Part shown: one piece after another, positions 1 to 7,515 of the stretch
Position numbering within the stretch: the stretch's first letter is position 1
How the letters are laid out: each line of letters opens with the position of its first letter
NCBI GenBank assembly: GCA_015066115.1
Contig: SVOZ01000003.1
Span: forward strand, 1 to 64,000
DNA from: Oscillospiraceae bacterium
Lineage (GTDB): Bacteria > Bacillota > Clostridia > Oscillospirales > Ruminococcaceae
DNA: 64,000 bases
Direction: 5' to 3'
Position numbers and translations under genes: made by a program
The notes under the pieces: generated by a model
Seen by the model: only the letters and a program-made list of their open reading frames with translations
Told to the model about the DNA's origin: nothing
The model's database searches: none

Positions 1-30
1 CGCCTTTTCTCTATTATACCATGAAAAGAA

Positions 31-65
31 AATAACCGCAACCTTGTATCAAGATTGCGGTTATT
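31..65 (-). terminator. Rho-independent terminator of tRNA-Ser
   Basis: An 11-bp perfect inverted repeat (AATAACCGCAA and its complement) lies just downstream of the tRNA in minus-strand reading. A T-rich run (TTCTTTTCAT) follows it. It probably ends the tRNA transcript. Confidence 0.75.
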
Positions 66-68
66 CTT

Positions 69-157
69 TGGCGGAGAGAGCGGGATTCGAACCCGCGTGC
101 GGTTGCCCGCAAACTGATTTCGAGTCAGCCCCGTTATGACCACTTCGATACCTCTCC
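69..157 (-). tRNA. tRNA-Ser(CGA)
   Basis: The minus strand folds as a class II tRNA of 89 nt. The acceptor stem GGAGAGG pairs with TCTCTCC, with discriminator G and an encoded CCA end. The anticodon arm CTGACTCGAAATCAG carries CGA, and there is a long variable arm (GCGGGCAACCGC) and a GGTTCGAATCC T arm. The long variable arm and CGA anticodon identify serine, reading UCG codons. It is a single gene with its own promoter (253-281) and terminator (31-65). Confidence 0.95.
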
Positions 158-252
158 GTATTTAATTTTACATATAAATTCACTTGAATACGTCTCTTTA
201 TATGTTAAGCTCCAAAAGAAGCATTAACTTAAAACTTTTTGGTGCGAAATGT

Positions 253-281
253 ATTATATCAAAAAAAAGAACAAAGGTCAA
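253..281 (-). promoter_or_regulatory. sigma-A promoter for tRNA-Ser
   Basis: Minus strand TTGACC, a 17-bp spacer and a perfect TATAAT, about 95 bp upstream of the tRNA 5' end. The only downstream gene before a terminator is the tRNA. Confidence 0.8.
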
Positions 282-310
282 CCTTTTTTAAAAATTAAAA
301 AAGAAAAAAT

Positions 311-336
311 AAAAGCGCCCTTAAAAGAGCGCCTTT
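311..336 (-). terminator. terminator after glycosyltransferase gene
   Basis: Minus-strand hairpin AAAGGCGC/GCGCTTTT (one G-U pair) ending in T residues, 6 nt past the stop codon of the gene at 342-1439. Confidence 0.7.
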
Positions 337-341
337 GACTG

Positions 342-1439
342 CTATTTTGCCGCTAAAAATTTTTCAAGCTGGGCACAAATTGCCTCTGCAGGATCGTCTG
401 CAAGGGCGCTGCGGCATTTTTTAACTCCATCGAGTGCCTTTTTGGGATTGTTTAAAATGCCGATCACCTTGTTTATAACATCTGAGTGCGACTCTGCAGC
501 GGCGGCAAAACCATGGCCTACCATAAAGTCGATGTTTCGCGTTTCGCAACCGGGAACGGCATCAATGTAAAGGAGCGGAACATCCGATAAAATGGTTTCT
601 GTTGTGCTAAGACCGCCCGCTTTTGTTATGTAAACATCCGATGCGGCTATATAGAGCGCCATCTTTTTGGTGTAGGGTAGAGGGATTATGTTGTCGTGCT
701 CGAGCCTTGTAAGTCTTTCGAGCAGGCGAAGATTGTTTCCGCAAACAACAACTATAAGTGCGTCAGGAATCCGACGGGATAAAAGCGCCGCAAGCTTTGC
801 GATGGGACCGCAACCCATACTTCCGCAACCTAACAACACGATTTTTCTGTTTTGCGGCAGACCAAGCTCGCGCCTTGCTTCAGATTTGTCCCTTTTCTCT
901 ATAAATTTATTGGAAACAGGAATGCCGAAAGGGAAAAAGGATTCGGGCTTTATTCCGCTTGATTCAAATTCGTCGCGGAGCAGGGGATGAGGGGCAAAAT
1001 ATAGATCTGCCTCTGATTCGGGCGCTCCGGGGCAACAGGTGTAGTCGGTTGAAACAAAGGCTAAGGGAACTTTGCTTCCGCTGCGTTTTTTGTATTCGTT
1101 TACGATCAGAGAGGCGAAGGAATGGGTGCAGACAATGGCATCAAAATTTTTGCTCTCGAAAAATTTGGCAAACTTTTTAACGCCTAATTTCATCTGGTTT
1201 ATTATGATTGTGGGCGGATGATTTTCCTCAAACCTGTAACCTACGCCGAAAAGCTTGGGGAAACGCTTGTAAATAAAAACGTGCCCGTCACAAACCACCC
1301 TGTCGTAAATTTGCGACAGGAACAAAAGCGCATTGTGAAATTCGCAGGTGTCGCCGCGTCTTTCAACAGCTTCTTTTATTGCGAGTGCGGCAGAATTGTG
1401 CCCCTGACCTGTGCTACACGACAGAATTAATATATGCAT
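342..1439 (-). CDS. UgtP/MGDG-synthase-family lipid glycosyltransferase
   Basis: Probably transfers a sugar from a nucleotide sugar to a diacylglycerol-like lipid at the inner membrane face. The 365-residue protein has the MGDG-synthase N-terminal signature STGQGHNSAA at residues 9-18. The C-terminal nucleotide-sugar loop KAGGLSTTE is at 273-281. Both are hallmarks of the GT28 group that includes UgtP and plant MGDG synthases, and the length is typical. Start ATG follows GGGAGG. Its first 26 bp overlap the end of the CrtO-like gene, so the two are translationally coupled. It is the last gene of a four-gene operon. The lipid acceptor and sugar cannot be read from the sequence. Confidence 0.85.
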   Translation of the reverse strand: MHILILSCSTGQGHNSAALAIKEAVERRGDTCEFHNALLFLSQIYDRVVCDGHVFIYKRFPKLFGVGYRFEENHPPTIIINQMKLGVKKFAKFFESKNFDAIVCTHSFASLIVNEYKKRSGSKVPLAFVSTDYTCCPGAPESEADLYFAPHPLLRDEFESSGIKPESFFPFGIPVSNKFIEKRDKSEARRELGLPQNRKIVLLGCGSMGCGPIAKLAALLSRRIPDALIVVVCGNNLRLLERLTRLEHDNIIPLPYTKKMALYIAASDVYITKAGGLSTTETILSDVPLLYIDAVPGCETRNIDFMVGHGFAAAAESHSDVINKVIGILNNPKKALDGVKKCRSALADDPAEAICAQLEKFLAAK

Positions 1440-1908
1440 TTCTTTTTTCCTCCCTTTGTTTAAGCTTATCAGCTAAGGCTACGATTTTGGGTCTGTTGTA
1501 TCTTTGAATGATTATGTATGGCGTGTTGAGCGATATGCTCAAAACGACGAGAAAAACGCCGATCTTGTTTTTCCAGAAGAAATAAATTCCTACAAAAAGA
1601 ATATTAAGAGCATTATGAACAGCCTCGGCAACACAGGTTTCATCTGCGAGGCGGTAAAGCTCTTTTGAAGTTGGCTTAAAGGACACCGATTTGGGAATCA
1701 TATCCTTCATTATCTTGCTCATATCGGGCACCTTGTCCTTCCATTTGTGCACCCTCAAAACAAGATAAAGCCTGCCGCTCTTTTCAAAGCCTAACTGTTT
1801 AAATGGAAGTTTTCTGAAATTAAACAGCCGCCTTGGAAGTGCCTCACCGATGTAGTGAGCCAGAATGCCTAAAGCCCCGACATATATAATTGATAGAAGT
1901 AAAGGCAT
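1414..1908 (-). CDS. CrtO-like (glycosyl-diaponeurosporenoate acyltransferase family) membrane protein
   Basis: A 164-residue membrane protein resembling the staphyloxanthin acyltransferase CrtO family. It has an N-terminal hydrophobic helix, a soluble segment with LGFEKSGRLYLVLRVHKWKD (about residues 40-59) and KVPDM, two central hydrophobic helices near 100-135, and the tail motif YNRPKI. In Staphylococcus, CrtO acylates a glycosylated carotenoid; no carotenoid genes are visible here. Coupling to a lipid glycosyltransferase suggests that it acylates a glycolipid (inference). An AAAGG ribosome site precedes the ATG. Hypothetical membrane protein is the fallback call. Confidence 0.65.
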   Translation of the reverse strand: MPLLLSIIYVGALGILAHYIGEALPRRLFNFRKLPFKQLGFEKSGRLYLVLRVHKWKDKVPDMSKIMKDMIPKSVSFKPTSKELYRLADETCVAEAVHNALNILFVGIYFFWKNKIGVFLVVLSISLNTPYIIIQRYNRPKIVALADKLKQREEKRNAYINSVV

Positions 1909-1914
1909 AACTCA

Positions 1915-2604
1915 TTACCTTTCTGTAGTGTCTGATTTCTTTTTTTGAATTTTGAGATGAATAAAGCCAATAAATGATGCGGCAAAAGCGCCGATCGAGT
2001 CTAAAATAATGTCCTTCATGGTGTCTGAAAGGGCGTCGTGCCCCGACAAAACGGTTCCGTCTGCAAGGCGGAATTTTTGCATATTAAGCCCTAAAAGCCC
2101 GTCAAAAGAAAATTCGTAAATTTCCCATAGGGTTCCAAAGGTTACGCTGAAGCAAAATGCAAAAACCGAAACAAAAAGCGGTGAAAGGTTTATTGAGGTA
2201 TGCCTGTCACGGTTTAAAATATCAACCACCATAAATCCAAATGCACCCGACATAAGACTGCTAAAGGTGTGTAAAATGCTGTCCCAGTGGGGAAAGTGGT
2301 AGTAATAATCTCGGATCTCTCCAAGAAAAATGGCACAGTAAAGAAAAATGAGGTACATAATATAAAGCGTTTTGGGAATTGAAAACTCAAATTTCTTTTC
2401 GAGAAATGCGGGCAGGTGAATTACAACAACTCCCAGCACACATTCAAGCAGCATAAGGGTGTAGTCCGACATGGGTCGCTCGGGCGAAGAGAGTGCGTCG
2501 GTAGAAATCAAGATTATTTTAACGGACAGGTAAATTATCGGAATAACAAAGCTTACCAAAACCGAAAAATACAGAAACTTTGAAAAACCATCTTTGCTTT
2601 TCAT
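1915..2604 (-). CDS. YjdF/DUF2238-like integral membrane protein
   Basis: A 229-residue protein with about six hydrophobic helices. Conserved-looking polar residues sit between them: HWDSILHTFSS near residue 106, WEIYEF near 160 and DTMKDIILDSIGA near 193. This pattern of His, Asp and Glu inside membrane helices fits the DUF2238/YjdF family, whose function is not established. It lies 6 nt upstream of the CrtO-like gene and 19 nt downstream of the HTH gene, so it is in the same operon. No enzymatic function can be assigned. Confidence 0.65.
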   Translation of the reverse strand: MKSKDGFSKFLYFSVLVSFVIPIIYLSVKIILISTDALSSPERPMSDYTLMLLECVLGVVVIHLPAFLEKKFEFSIPKTLYIMYLIFLYCAIFLGEIRDYYYHFPHWDSILHTFSSLMSGAFGFMVVDILNRDRHTSINLSPLFVSVFAFCFSVTFGTLWEIYEFSFDGLLGLNMQKFRLADGTVLSGHDALSDTMKDIILDSIGAFAASFIGFIHLKIQKKKSDTTER

Positions 2605-2623
2605 AAAAATCCTCCGATAACCC

Positions 2624-2818
2624 TTAGTGCAGAACCTCGACTATATCGCCTATATCACAGCTGAGAAATCTGCAAAGCGCAACGAGAACCGAAAGGGAAA
2701 CGACCTTGTTGTGATTTAGCTTGTTGACCGTTGAGGGGCTTAAGAGCTTTCGCAGGTCGCTTTTTTTAAGGTCTCTGTCGATAAGCAGTTTCCATAATTT
2801 TTTGTAGCTAACTTCCAT
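2624..2818 (-). CDS. small XRE/Cro-type HTH regulator
   Basis: A 64-residue single-domain DNA-binding protein. The helix-turn-helix spans about residues 17-45 (KKSDLRKLLSPSTVNKLNHN) and is followed by the conserved LCRFLSCDIGDIVE segment of YozG-like Cro/C1 repressors. It is the first gene of the glycolipid operon and probably autoregulates it: the upstream region holds two GTAC-centred palindromes flanking the promoter. A GGAAGAAG ribosome site precedes the ATG. Confidence 0.85.
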   Translation of the reverse strand: MEVSYKKLWKLLIDRDLKKSDLRKLLSPSTVNKLNHNKVVSLSVLVALCRFLSCDIGDIVEVLH

Positions 2819-2863
2819 TTACTTCTTCCTTTTGTTTGTCTTTTATTTTATCTTTCTGTAAAT

Positions 2864-2892
2864 ATAATACCAAATAATTTGTTTATAAACAA
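2864..2892 (-). promoter_or_regulatory. promoter of HTH-glycolipid operon
   Basis: Minus strand TTGTTT, a 17-bp spacer and TATTAT, 46 bp upstream of the HTH start codon. The -35 lies beside the palindrome at 2915-2928. Confidence 0.6.
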
Positions 2893-2914
2893 TAGTATTT
2901 TTTGTTAAAAATGT

Positions 2915-2963
2915 TTGTACAAGTACAACATTTAATAGAAAATGTACAATATCGTGTACATTT
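2915..2963. promoter_or_regulatory. two GTAC palindromes, candidate HTH operators
   Basis: TTGTACAAGTACAA (2915-2928) is a perfect 14-bp palindrome. AAATGTACA and TGTACATTT (2940-2948, 2955-2963) form a second inverted repeat with the same TGTAC core. Both lie upstream of the -35 of the HTH operon. They are candidate binding sites for the HTH protein (inference). Confidence 0.45.
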
Positions 2964-2976
2964 TGTATTCGGTAAA

Positions 2977-2997
2977 AGCCCGCGCTTTGCGCGGGCT
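2977..2997 (-). terminator. terminator of E2-like acyltransferase gene
   Basis: Perfect 8-bp GC-rich hairpin (AGCCCGCG/CGCGGGCT) followed by TTTTA in minus-strand reading, 9 nt after the stop codon at 3006. Confidence 0.75.
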
Positions 2998-3005
2998 GAT
3001 TTATT

Positions 3006-3839
3006 TTAGAAATCGGTGTTTACCTCTTTGGGAGGCTCTTCCATAAGCTCAGGATGGGCGAGAAGACGCTCCATCTCGTGAAAACACTTGGCATAATATC
3101 CGCCCGAGGCAATTCGCTCATCGCAAACAACGCCAAGGGGCATATTTCTCTCTAAAACGATCTCGCCGTCCTTCTGCTTGGGACGCATCTCACTGTTGCC
3201 CATTGTAATGATCTGGCCAACCGTTCCGAAATCGTAAATGTGGTGGAAGATATGATTGGTTCTGATGCTTGCAAGGTTTGAAACGACCATCGAGGTGTGG
3301 AAAGGCGAAGCATCAATAATTGCCTTGGGCAAAAGTCCGTGCTTATCCATCCATTTTAAAAGGCCTACAACGGGACCTAAAAGAAAAGCAAACTTTGTAA
3401 GCTTCCTCATAATATCGTCGGTCTTGTTGCTGTCTTCCTGACGGTTTGTTTCTATGTAATCGTTGATCTTTTCGTTTACGTCAAAAACAGTGTCGGTAAG
3501 CTCAAAGGAAAGCTTGCCCATTGTGCTCTGTGCATCGATTGCTCTCTGAACGACCATTGCAACGATAAGCTCGTTTCGCGAATAGATCCTTCTGTTTACA
3601 ACAAAACGGTTAATTGCAGGGTACTTTGCGGCGGTGCGAACATAGGCGGCAATAATGAGCGAAAGGTGGCTCATTTTGATGCCCTCAGCACGCTTTTTGA
3701 GGATATATTCGTGCATAGGCTCGTAGGGAATATAAACTGTGATGGAATTGCAGGCATCACAGCGCTTATCCATAATATAAGGCGCGATAGTGTACATCAT
3801 ATCGGTGCCCTTAAAGCGTTTTCCGTCTTTTCTTGGCAT
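3006..3839 (-). CDS. stand-alone E2/CAT-fold acyltransferase-like protein lacking catalytic His
   Basis: A 277-residue protein related to the catalytic domain of 2-oxoacid dehydrogenase E2 and chloramphenicol acetyltransferase. It has no lipoyl or subunit-binding domain. Matches include the MSHLSLIIAAYVRTAAKYP helix, the VVSNLASI strand and a C-terminal MPLGVVCDERIASGG segment. In active E2 enzymes that segment reads DHRxxDG; here it is DERIASG at residues 240-246, so both the catalytic His and the Asp are absent. Start ATG at 3839 follows GAGGAAAG; an upstream GTG would overlap this site. It is monocistronic, with its own promoter and terminator. It may be a non-catalytic or divergent acyltransferase; function unknown. 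Confidence 0.7.
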   Translation of the reverse strand: MPRKDGKRFKGTDMMYTIAPYIMDKRCDACNSITVYIPYEPMHEYILKKRAEGIKMSHLSLIIAAYVRTAAKYPAINRFVVNRRIYSRNELIVAMVVQRAIDAQSTMGKLSFELTDTVFDVNEKINDYIETNRQEDSNKTDDIMRKLTKFAFLLGPVVGLLKWMDKHGLLPKAIIDASPFHTSMVVSNLASIRTNHIFHHIYDFGTVGQIITMGNSEMRPKQKDGEIVLERNMPLGVVCDERIASGGYYAKCFHEMERLLAHPELMEEPPKEVNTDF

Positions 3840-3875
3840 GGGATCTTTCCTCACCCTCTAAAAATATTTATATAA

Positions 3876-3904
3876 ATTATACACTATTTTGCGACAAATT
3901 ACAA
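3876..3904 (-). promoter_or_regulatory. promoter of E2-like gene
   Basis: Minus strand TTGTAA, a 17-bp spacer and a perfect TATAAT, 37 bp upstream of the ATG. Confidence 0.7.
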
Positions 3905-3964
3905 GATATATTTTATATAGGATTAAAAGTCACAAAAGTCCATCTGCTGTCCAATAAAATGTAT

Positions 3965-3993
3965 TTGCAAACATAGCTTTTATAAAGTAAAAT
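3965..3993 (+). promoter_or_regulatory. promoter of GH129-like gene
   Basis: TTGCAA, a 17-bp spacer and TAAAAT, 20 bp upstream of the ATG at 4014. It is divergent from the E2-like gene promoter. Confidence 0.6.
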
Positions 3994-4013
3994 GTAATTT
4001 AGGAGGGGATAAA

Positions 4014-5951
4014 ATGATAACTCTTATTAAAAACGGATTAAAAATTGGCGTTGATGAAACAAACGGTGCGATTTTAGTTTCTCAGGAGGGAAGCAGACAC
4101 AGCTATCAGACAGTTGCTGCCGATAGCGAGTACAGTGTTTCAAATGCTCGCCTTGAAGATGACAAAATTCTCTTTGATGTAAGCCGTCCCGAAAAGAAAC
4201 AGGGTGAGGTTCAGCTTGGAGAGGCTGTTCCTGATGCACAAACTCTTGTACACGCATGCTTTGAAATAGAAAATGAAGAGGTGCTCTGTGCAAAGCTTAC
4301 AATGAGCAGTAATGCAAGGTTTAAAAAGCCCTTTAATTATCCCCCTGCATTTGATGTTCAAAAGGGAGATACCCACATAATTCCATATAACGAGGGAATT
4401 GCCTTGGATGCGGACGACCCTAATGCCGATGTTCTTTTATACGGCGACCATAAAATGAATGTCTGCCAATTTTCTGTTATGGCAATGTGGGGCCTTTTAA
4501 GAGAAAACAGAAGCGGCCCCTATCTTCTCTGCGCCTGCGATACAAACTATGACGCAGGTGTTAATTTCAGCCGCGATGATGACGGTTATTTTCGTGCCCG
4601 TCCCTATTTTGAGCCTCAAAAGTCCTTCTGGGGCTATGACAGAGTTCTTCGCTTTGTTGTTTCGGATGAAGGCTCGGTTACCGCAATGTGCAAAAATTAC
4701 AGAAAGTTTGCAGAAAAACGCGGATTTGTGAGAACCCTTAAAGAAAAGGCAAAGGCTGTTCCTAATGTTGATAAAATGATCGGCGCGGCTGATGTTTGGC
4801 TCTTTAATGATGATGCTATGTATAAGCTTTATAACAAAGATGCAAAGTACACACCGCCAACTGCTGAGCAGTATAAAAAGCGTCGCGATATTGCCGATGA
4901 TATGGAAAAGCGCGGCATAAAGAGGGTTATGTGGAGCATCTTTGACGAAAATGTTGACAGAGAAACCGTTGACTACATAAAAGATAAAGGCTATCTTACA
5001 ACAGTTTATGATGTTTTCACCGATGTTATTCAGCATCCTATCGCATCGCTTATGACCGAAACAAGATATAAGCGCTGTGAGCCTCGACTTGCCTATTGGC
5101 CAAACGGCATTGCAATTACCGAAAACGGCTGTCTTATGACCGCCTGGCAGCTTATGGGCAAGGACGGAAATTATTATTATCAGAGCCGTATGTGCGACCA
5201 GATGTGCGTAGAGTGTGCAAAGGAGCGCATCCCCGCTTTAAACAGCAAAATAAATGTTGACGGCTGGTTTTTGGATGTTGTCTATAACTTCTCTTATGAG
5301 TGCTATAGTCCCGAGCATCCCATGACAAGACGCGACAGCCTTTATTATAAAGGACAGCTTGAAAAGTTTATTGAGGATTCGGGTCTTATCTGCGGAACAG
5401 AGATAGGCAGAGAGGACGGCGTGCCTTACTGTGTTTATAACGAGGGAATGCTCTCTATCAACGAATGGCGCTCAAATCAGGCCGGCAGAAGAATGTGCGA
5501 GCTTTATTACGGTGACGAGATCGGAAAAACCATCACCTCATATATGCTCAATCCTGCTTACCGCCTGCCGCTCTGGGAGCTCGTTTATCACGATTGTATG
5601 ATCTCCTATTGGTATTGGGGCGATAGCCATAACTGCTGTCCTGAGCTTATGCCTAAGCGCGACCTTTTCTGCAATCTTTATGGCGTGCCGGCTCTCTTTA
5701 GCTTTAATGCAGCAAACTATGAAAAGCTTGCCGACAGCATTGAGACTTCTTATAAAAATACAAGCCCTCTTGCACAGGAGCTTGGCTATGAGCAGATGAC
5801 AGGTTTTGAGTATCTTTCTGAGGATTACAAGGTTCAAAAAACACAGTTTAGTAACGGAACATGTGTTTATGTAAACTTCTCTGATAAAGCCTTTACCCTT
5901 GAAAACGGCGAGGTTATTGCCGCAAACGATAAGCTTGTTACAAGAAAATAA
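4014..5951 (+). CDS. GH101/GH129-like glycoside hydrolase
   Basis: A 645-residue intracellular protein without a signal peptide. An N-terminal beta-rich region (about 1-240) precedes a TIM-barrel-like region (about 260-560) with WSIFDENVDRE, DGWFLDVVYN and GTEIGRE segments. These match the GH129 family of alpha-N-acetylgalactosaminidases and its GH101 relatives. D421 in DGWFLD and E463 in GTEIGRE are plausible catalytic carboxylates (inference). A short C-terminal beta domain ends the protein. Start ATG has an AGGAGGGG site. It is monocistronic between its own promoter and a bidirectional terminator. The likely role is cleavage of imported mucin-type oligosaccharides, but the substrate is not proven. 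Confidence 0.65.
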   Translation: MITLIKNGLKIGVDETNGAILVSQEGSRHSYQTVAADSEYSVSNARLEDDKILFDVSRPEKKQGEVQLGEAVPDAQTLVHACFEIENEEVLCAKLTMSSNARFKKPFNYPPAFDVQKGDTHIIPYNEGIALDADDPNADVLLYGDHKMNVCQFSVMAMWGLLRENRSGPYLLCACDTNYDAGVNFSRDDDGYFRARPYFEPQKSFWGYDRVLRFVVSDEGSVTAMCKNYRKFAEKRGFVRTLKEKAKAVPNVDKMIGAADVWLFNDDAMYKLYNKDAKYTPPTAEQYKKRRDIADDMEKRGIKRVMWSIFDENVDRETVDYIKDKGYLTTVYDVFTDVIQHPIASLMTETRYKRCEPRLAYWPNGIAITENGCLMTAWQLMGKDGNYYYQSRMCDQMCVECAKERIPALNSKINVDGWFLDVVYNFSYECYSPEHPMTRRDSLYYKGQLEKFIEDSGLICGTEIGREDGVPYCVYNEGMLSINEWRSNQAGRRMCELYYGDEIGKTITSYMLNPAYRLPLWELVYHDCMISYWYWGDSHNCCPELMPKRDLFCNLYGVPALFSFNAANYEKLADSIETSYKNTSPLAQELGYEQMTGFEYLSEDYKVQKTQFSNGTCVYVNFSDKAFTLENGEVIAANDKLVTRK

Positions 5952-5956
5952 AAAAT

Positions 5957-5984
5957 AAGCCCTCAACCACGTGGTTGAGGGCTT
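5957..5984. terminator. bidirectional terminator
   Basis: Perfect 14-bp palindrome with a 4-6 nt effective loop. T-rich on the plus side (GCTTTTTGT) and A-rich before it (T-rich on the minus strand). It lies between the converging GH129-like and ECF genes and serves both. Confidence 0.85.
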
Positions 5985-5994
5985 GCTTTTTGTA

Positions 5995-6507
5995 TTACAT
6001 AGAAGAAATGCGTTTTTTAAGTCCTGTTCTGTCAAATATAATTCCGGTCGCAATAAATAAAACGGCGCTTGCAACTGTTTGAATTAGGTTAAAGGGAATA
6101 GATGCGATTGGAACAATAAAGCCGCAACCGTAAATTATAACCTCTGCAATATAATATCCGCCGACACAAAGAACTGCGCCGACAAAGAGGGCGATGATGT
6201 TTCGTGTGCAGATAAGCTTTTCCTTTTTGCTTGTAAACAAGAGCGCCGATGCAACCTTTATAAGCACAGTCGCCGGAACCCAAGCAGGCGCACCGCCGGC
6301 TATATCTGCAAGTGAGGCGCCGATCGCGGCAGAAGCGGCGGCATAGGGAGCGGGCAGAAATGCGGCACACAGATAAATTAAGGTGTCGCCAAGATGAATA
6401 TATCCGCCGTTAAAGCCAATGCCGATATGTATCATGGTTGCTAAAAAGATAAGTGCTGCAAAAACTGCGGCGAGAGATAGGTTTAAAATCTTCTTGTTGT
6501 TTTTCAT
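5995..6507 (-). CDS. ECF transporter S component, probably vitamin B6 (PdxU-like)
   Basis: A 170-residue, very hydrophobic protein with about five to six membrane helices and a short basic N-terminus, typical of ECF S components. The IHIGIGFNGGYIHLGDTLIY segment near residues 26-45 and the LPAPYAAASAAIGASLADI helix are characteristic. It would bind a vitamin and dock to a shared EcfAAT module that is not in this window. Its start overlaps the stop of the pyridoxal kinase gene (ATGA), which argues for pyridoxine-type substrates by context. HMP/thiamine is an alternative. Confidence 0.75.
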   Translation of the reverse strand: MKNNKKILNLSLAAVFAALIFLATMIHIGIGFNGGYIHLGDTLIYLCAAFLPAPYAAASAAIGASLADIAGGAPAWVPATVLIKVASALLFTSKKEKLICTRNIIALFVGAVLCVGGYYIAEVIIYGCGFIVPIASIPFNLIQTVASAVLFIATGIIFDRTGLKKRISSM

Positions 6508-7358
6508 TGTTTTGCTTCCTTTACAAAATCACAGAGCTTATGTATAAATGGCTCAAATGCAATGCCGTCATTGTGATCTGTGTCAAATTGCGCAGTGTAG
6601 GCGGTCGTCTCTTCAACAAAATCAGAGGCAAGGCGTGCCGCGTCTAAAACAGTTGCGCCGTTTGTAACAGCACCGCATAAAACCGATGCAAACAGATCTC
6701 CCGTTCCGGGATAAGCCGAGTTTACACGGCGGTTTTTAATAAAATGGAACTCCTGAGAGCTTTTTTCAAAAACAAGGGTGCAGATAAATTCGCCCTCGAT
6801 TATGCCTGTTAAAACGACAGAACGTTTGCCGTTTGAGCTTAAATCCCAAACCAGCTTTTTAGCAAAAGCCTCATTAATGTCCTCCCCACGATATTCTTCA
6901 TTCAGCAAAATGCAGGCCTCGGTGATATTGGGGGTTATAATATCGGCGTATTCAATGAGAAAGCGCATTTTTTCGCACATCTCTTTTGAATATGTGGAGT
7001 ATATTTTTCCGTTGTCACCCATAACGGGGTCAACTATAATTGTGCTCTTATCGCTTTTAAAATCTTCAAAGAAGCTTTTAACTATGTCTATCTGTTCCGT
7101 GCAGCCTAAGAAGCCTGAAAAAATGGTATCAAAATTAAGGCCGAGCTTTTTCCATTCGTTTATGTATGCGGACATCTTTTGGGTGTAGCTGTCAAAGAAA
7201 TAGTTTGGGTATCCTGTGTGATTGGATAATATCGCAGTCGGCAGGCTGCAGCATTGAACACACATTGCAGAAAGCACAGGCAATGCAACCGAAATAGAGC
7301 ATCTTCCAAAACCGGAAAAATCATTTATAACCGCACATTGTTTCACCGGATGCTTCAC
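6504..7358 (-). CDS. pyridoxal/pyridoxamine kinase (PdxK/PdxY-like)
   Basis: Ribokinase-fold kinase phosphorylating B6 vitamers in the PLP salvage pathway. The 284-residue protein shows the N-terminal DFSGFGRCS, SNHTGYPN near 45-52, DPVMGD at 110-115, TPN at 142-144 and the anion-hole/catalytic GTGDLF at 218-223 with D221 as base. It starts with GTG behind a strong AAAGGAGG at 8 nt. The ATGA overlap with the ECF S component forms an uptake-and-trap pair: the vitamer is imported and then retained by phosphorylation. Confidence 0.9.
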   Translation of the reverse strand: MKHPVKQCAVINDFSGFGRCSISVALPVLSAMCVQCCSLPTAILSNHTGYPNYFFDSYTQKMSAYINEWKKLGLNFDTIFSGFLGCTEQIDIVKSFFEDFKSDKSTIIVDPVMGDNGKIYSTYSKEMCEKMRFLIEYADIITPNITEACILLNEEYRGEDINEAFAKKLVWDLSSNGKRSVVLTGIIEGEFICTLVFEKSSQEFHFIKNRRVNSAYPGTGDLFASVLCGAVTNGATVLDAARLASDFVEETTAYTAQFDTDHNDGIAFEPFIHKLCDFVKEAKQ

Positions 7359-7388
7359 AAAACCCGCCTCCTTTTAAAAATTTACTTT

Positions 7389-7417
7389 ATTATATCCCTG
7401 TTTTTTTAAGATTGCAA
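7389..7417 (-). promoter_or_regulatory. promoter of pyridoxal kinase-ECF operon
   Basis: Minus strand TTGCAA, a 17-bp spacer and a perfect TATAAT, 31 bp upstream of the GTG start. Confidence 0.75.
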
Positions 7418-7448
7418 TAGTAATACACGGAAAATTTACATATTGTAT

Positions 7449-7477
7449 TTGATTTTTATAAATAAAAGGTCTATAAT
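7449..7477 (+). promoter_or_regulatory. promoter of zinc-ribbon membrane protein gene
   Basis: TTGATT, a 17-bp spacer and a perfect TATAAT, 38 bp upstream of the ATG at 7516. It is back-to-back with the kinase promoter. Confidence 0.75.
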
Positions 7478-7515
7478 TATCTTAAAATACAGCAAAATCA
7501 GTATGGAGGTCTTTT

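Noticed and set aside
4497..5036. 179-codon minus-strand frame inside the GH129-like gene
   Set aside because: It is antisense to a well-supported gene, lacks a ribosome site and has no recognisable motifs.
5957..5984. 14-bp perfect palindrome as an operator or recombination site
   Set aside because: Its position between converging stops and T-rich flanks on both strands fits a bidirectional terminator.
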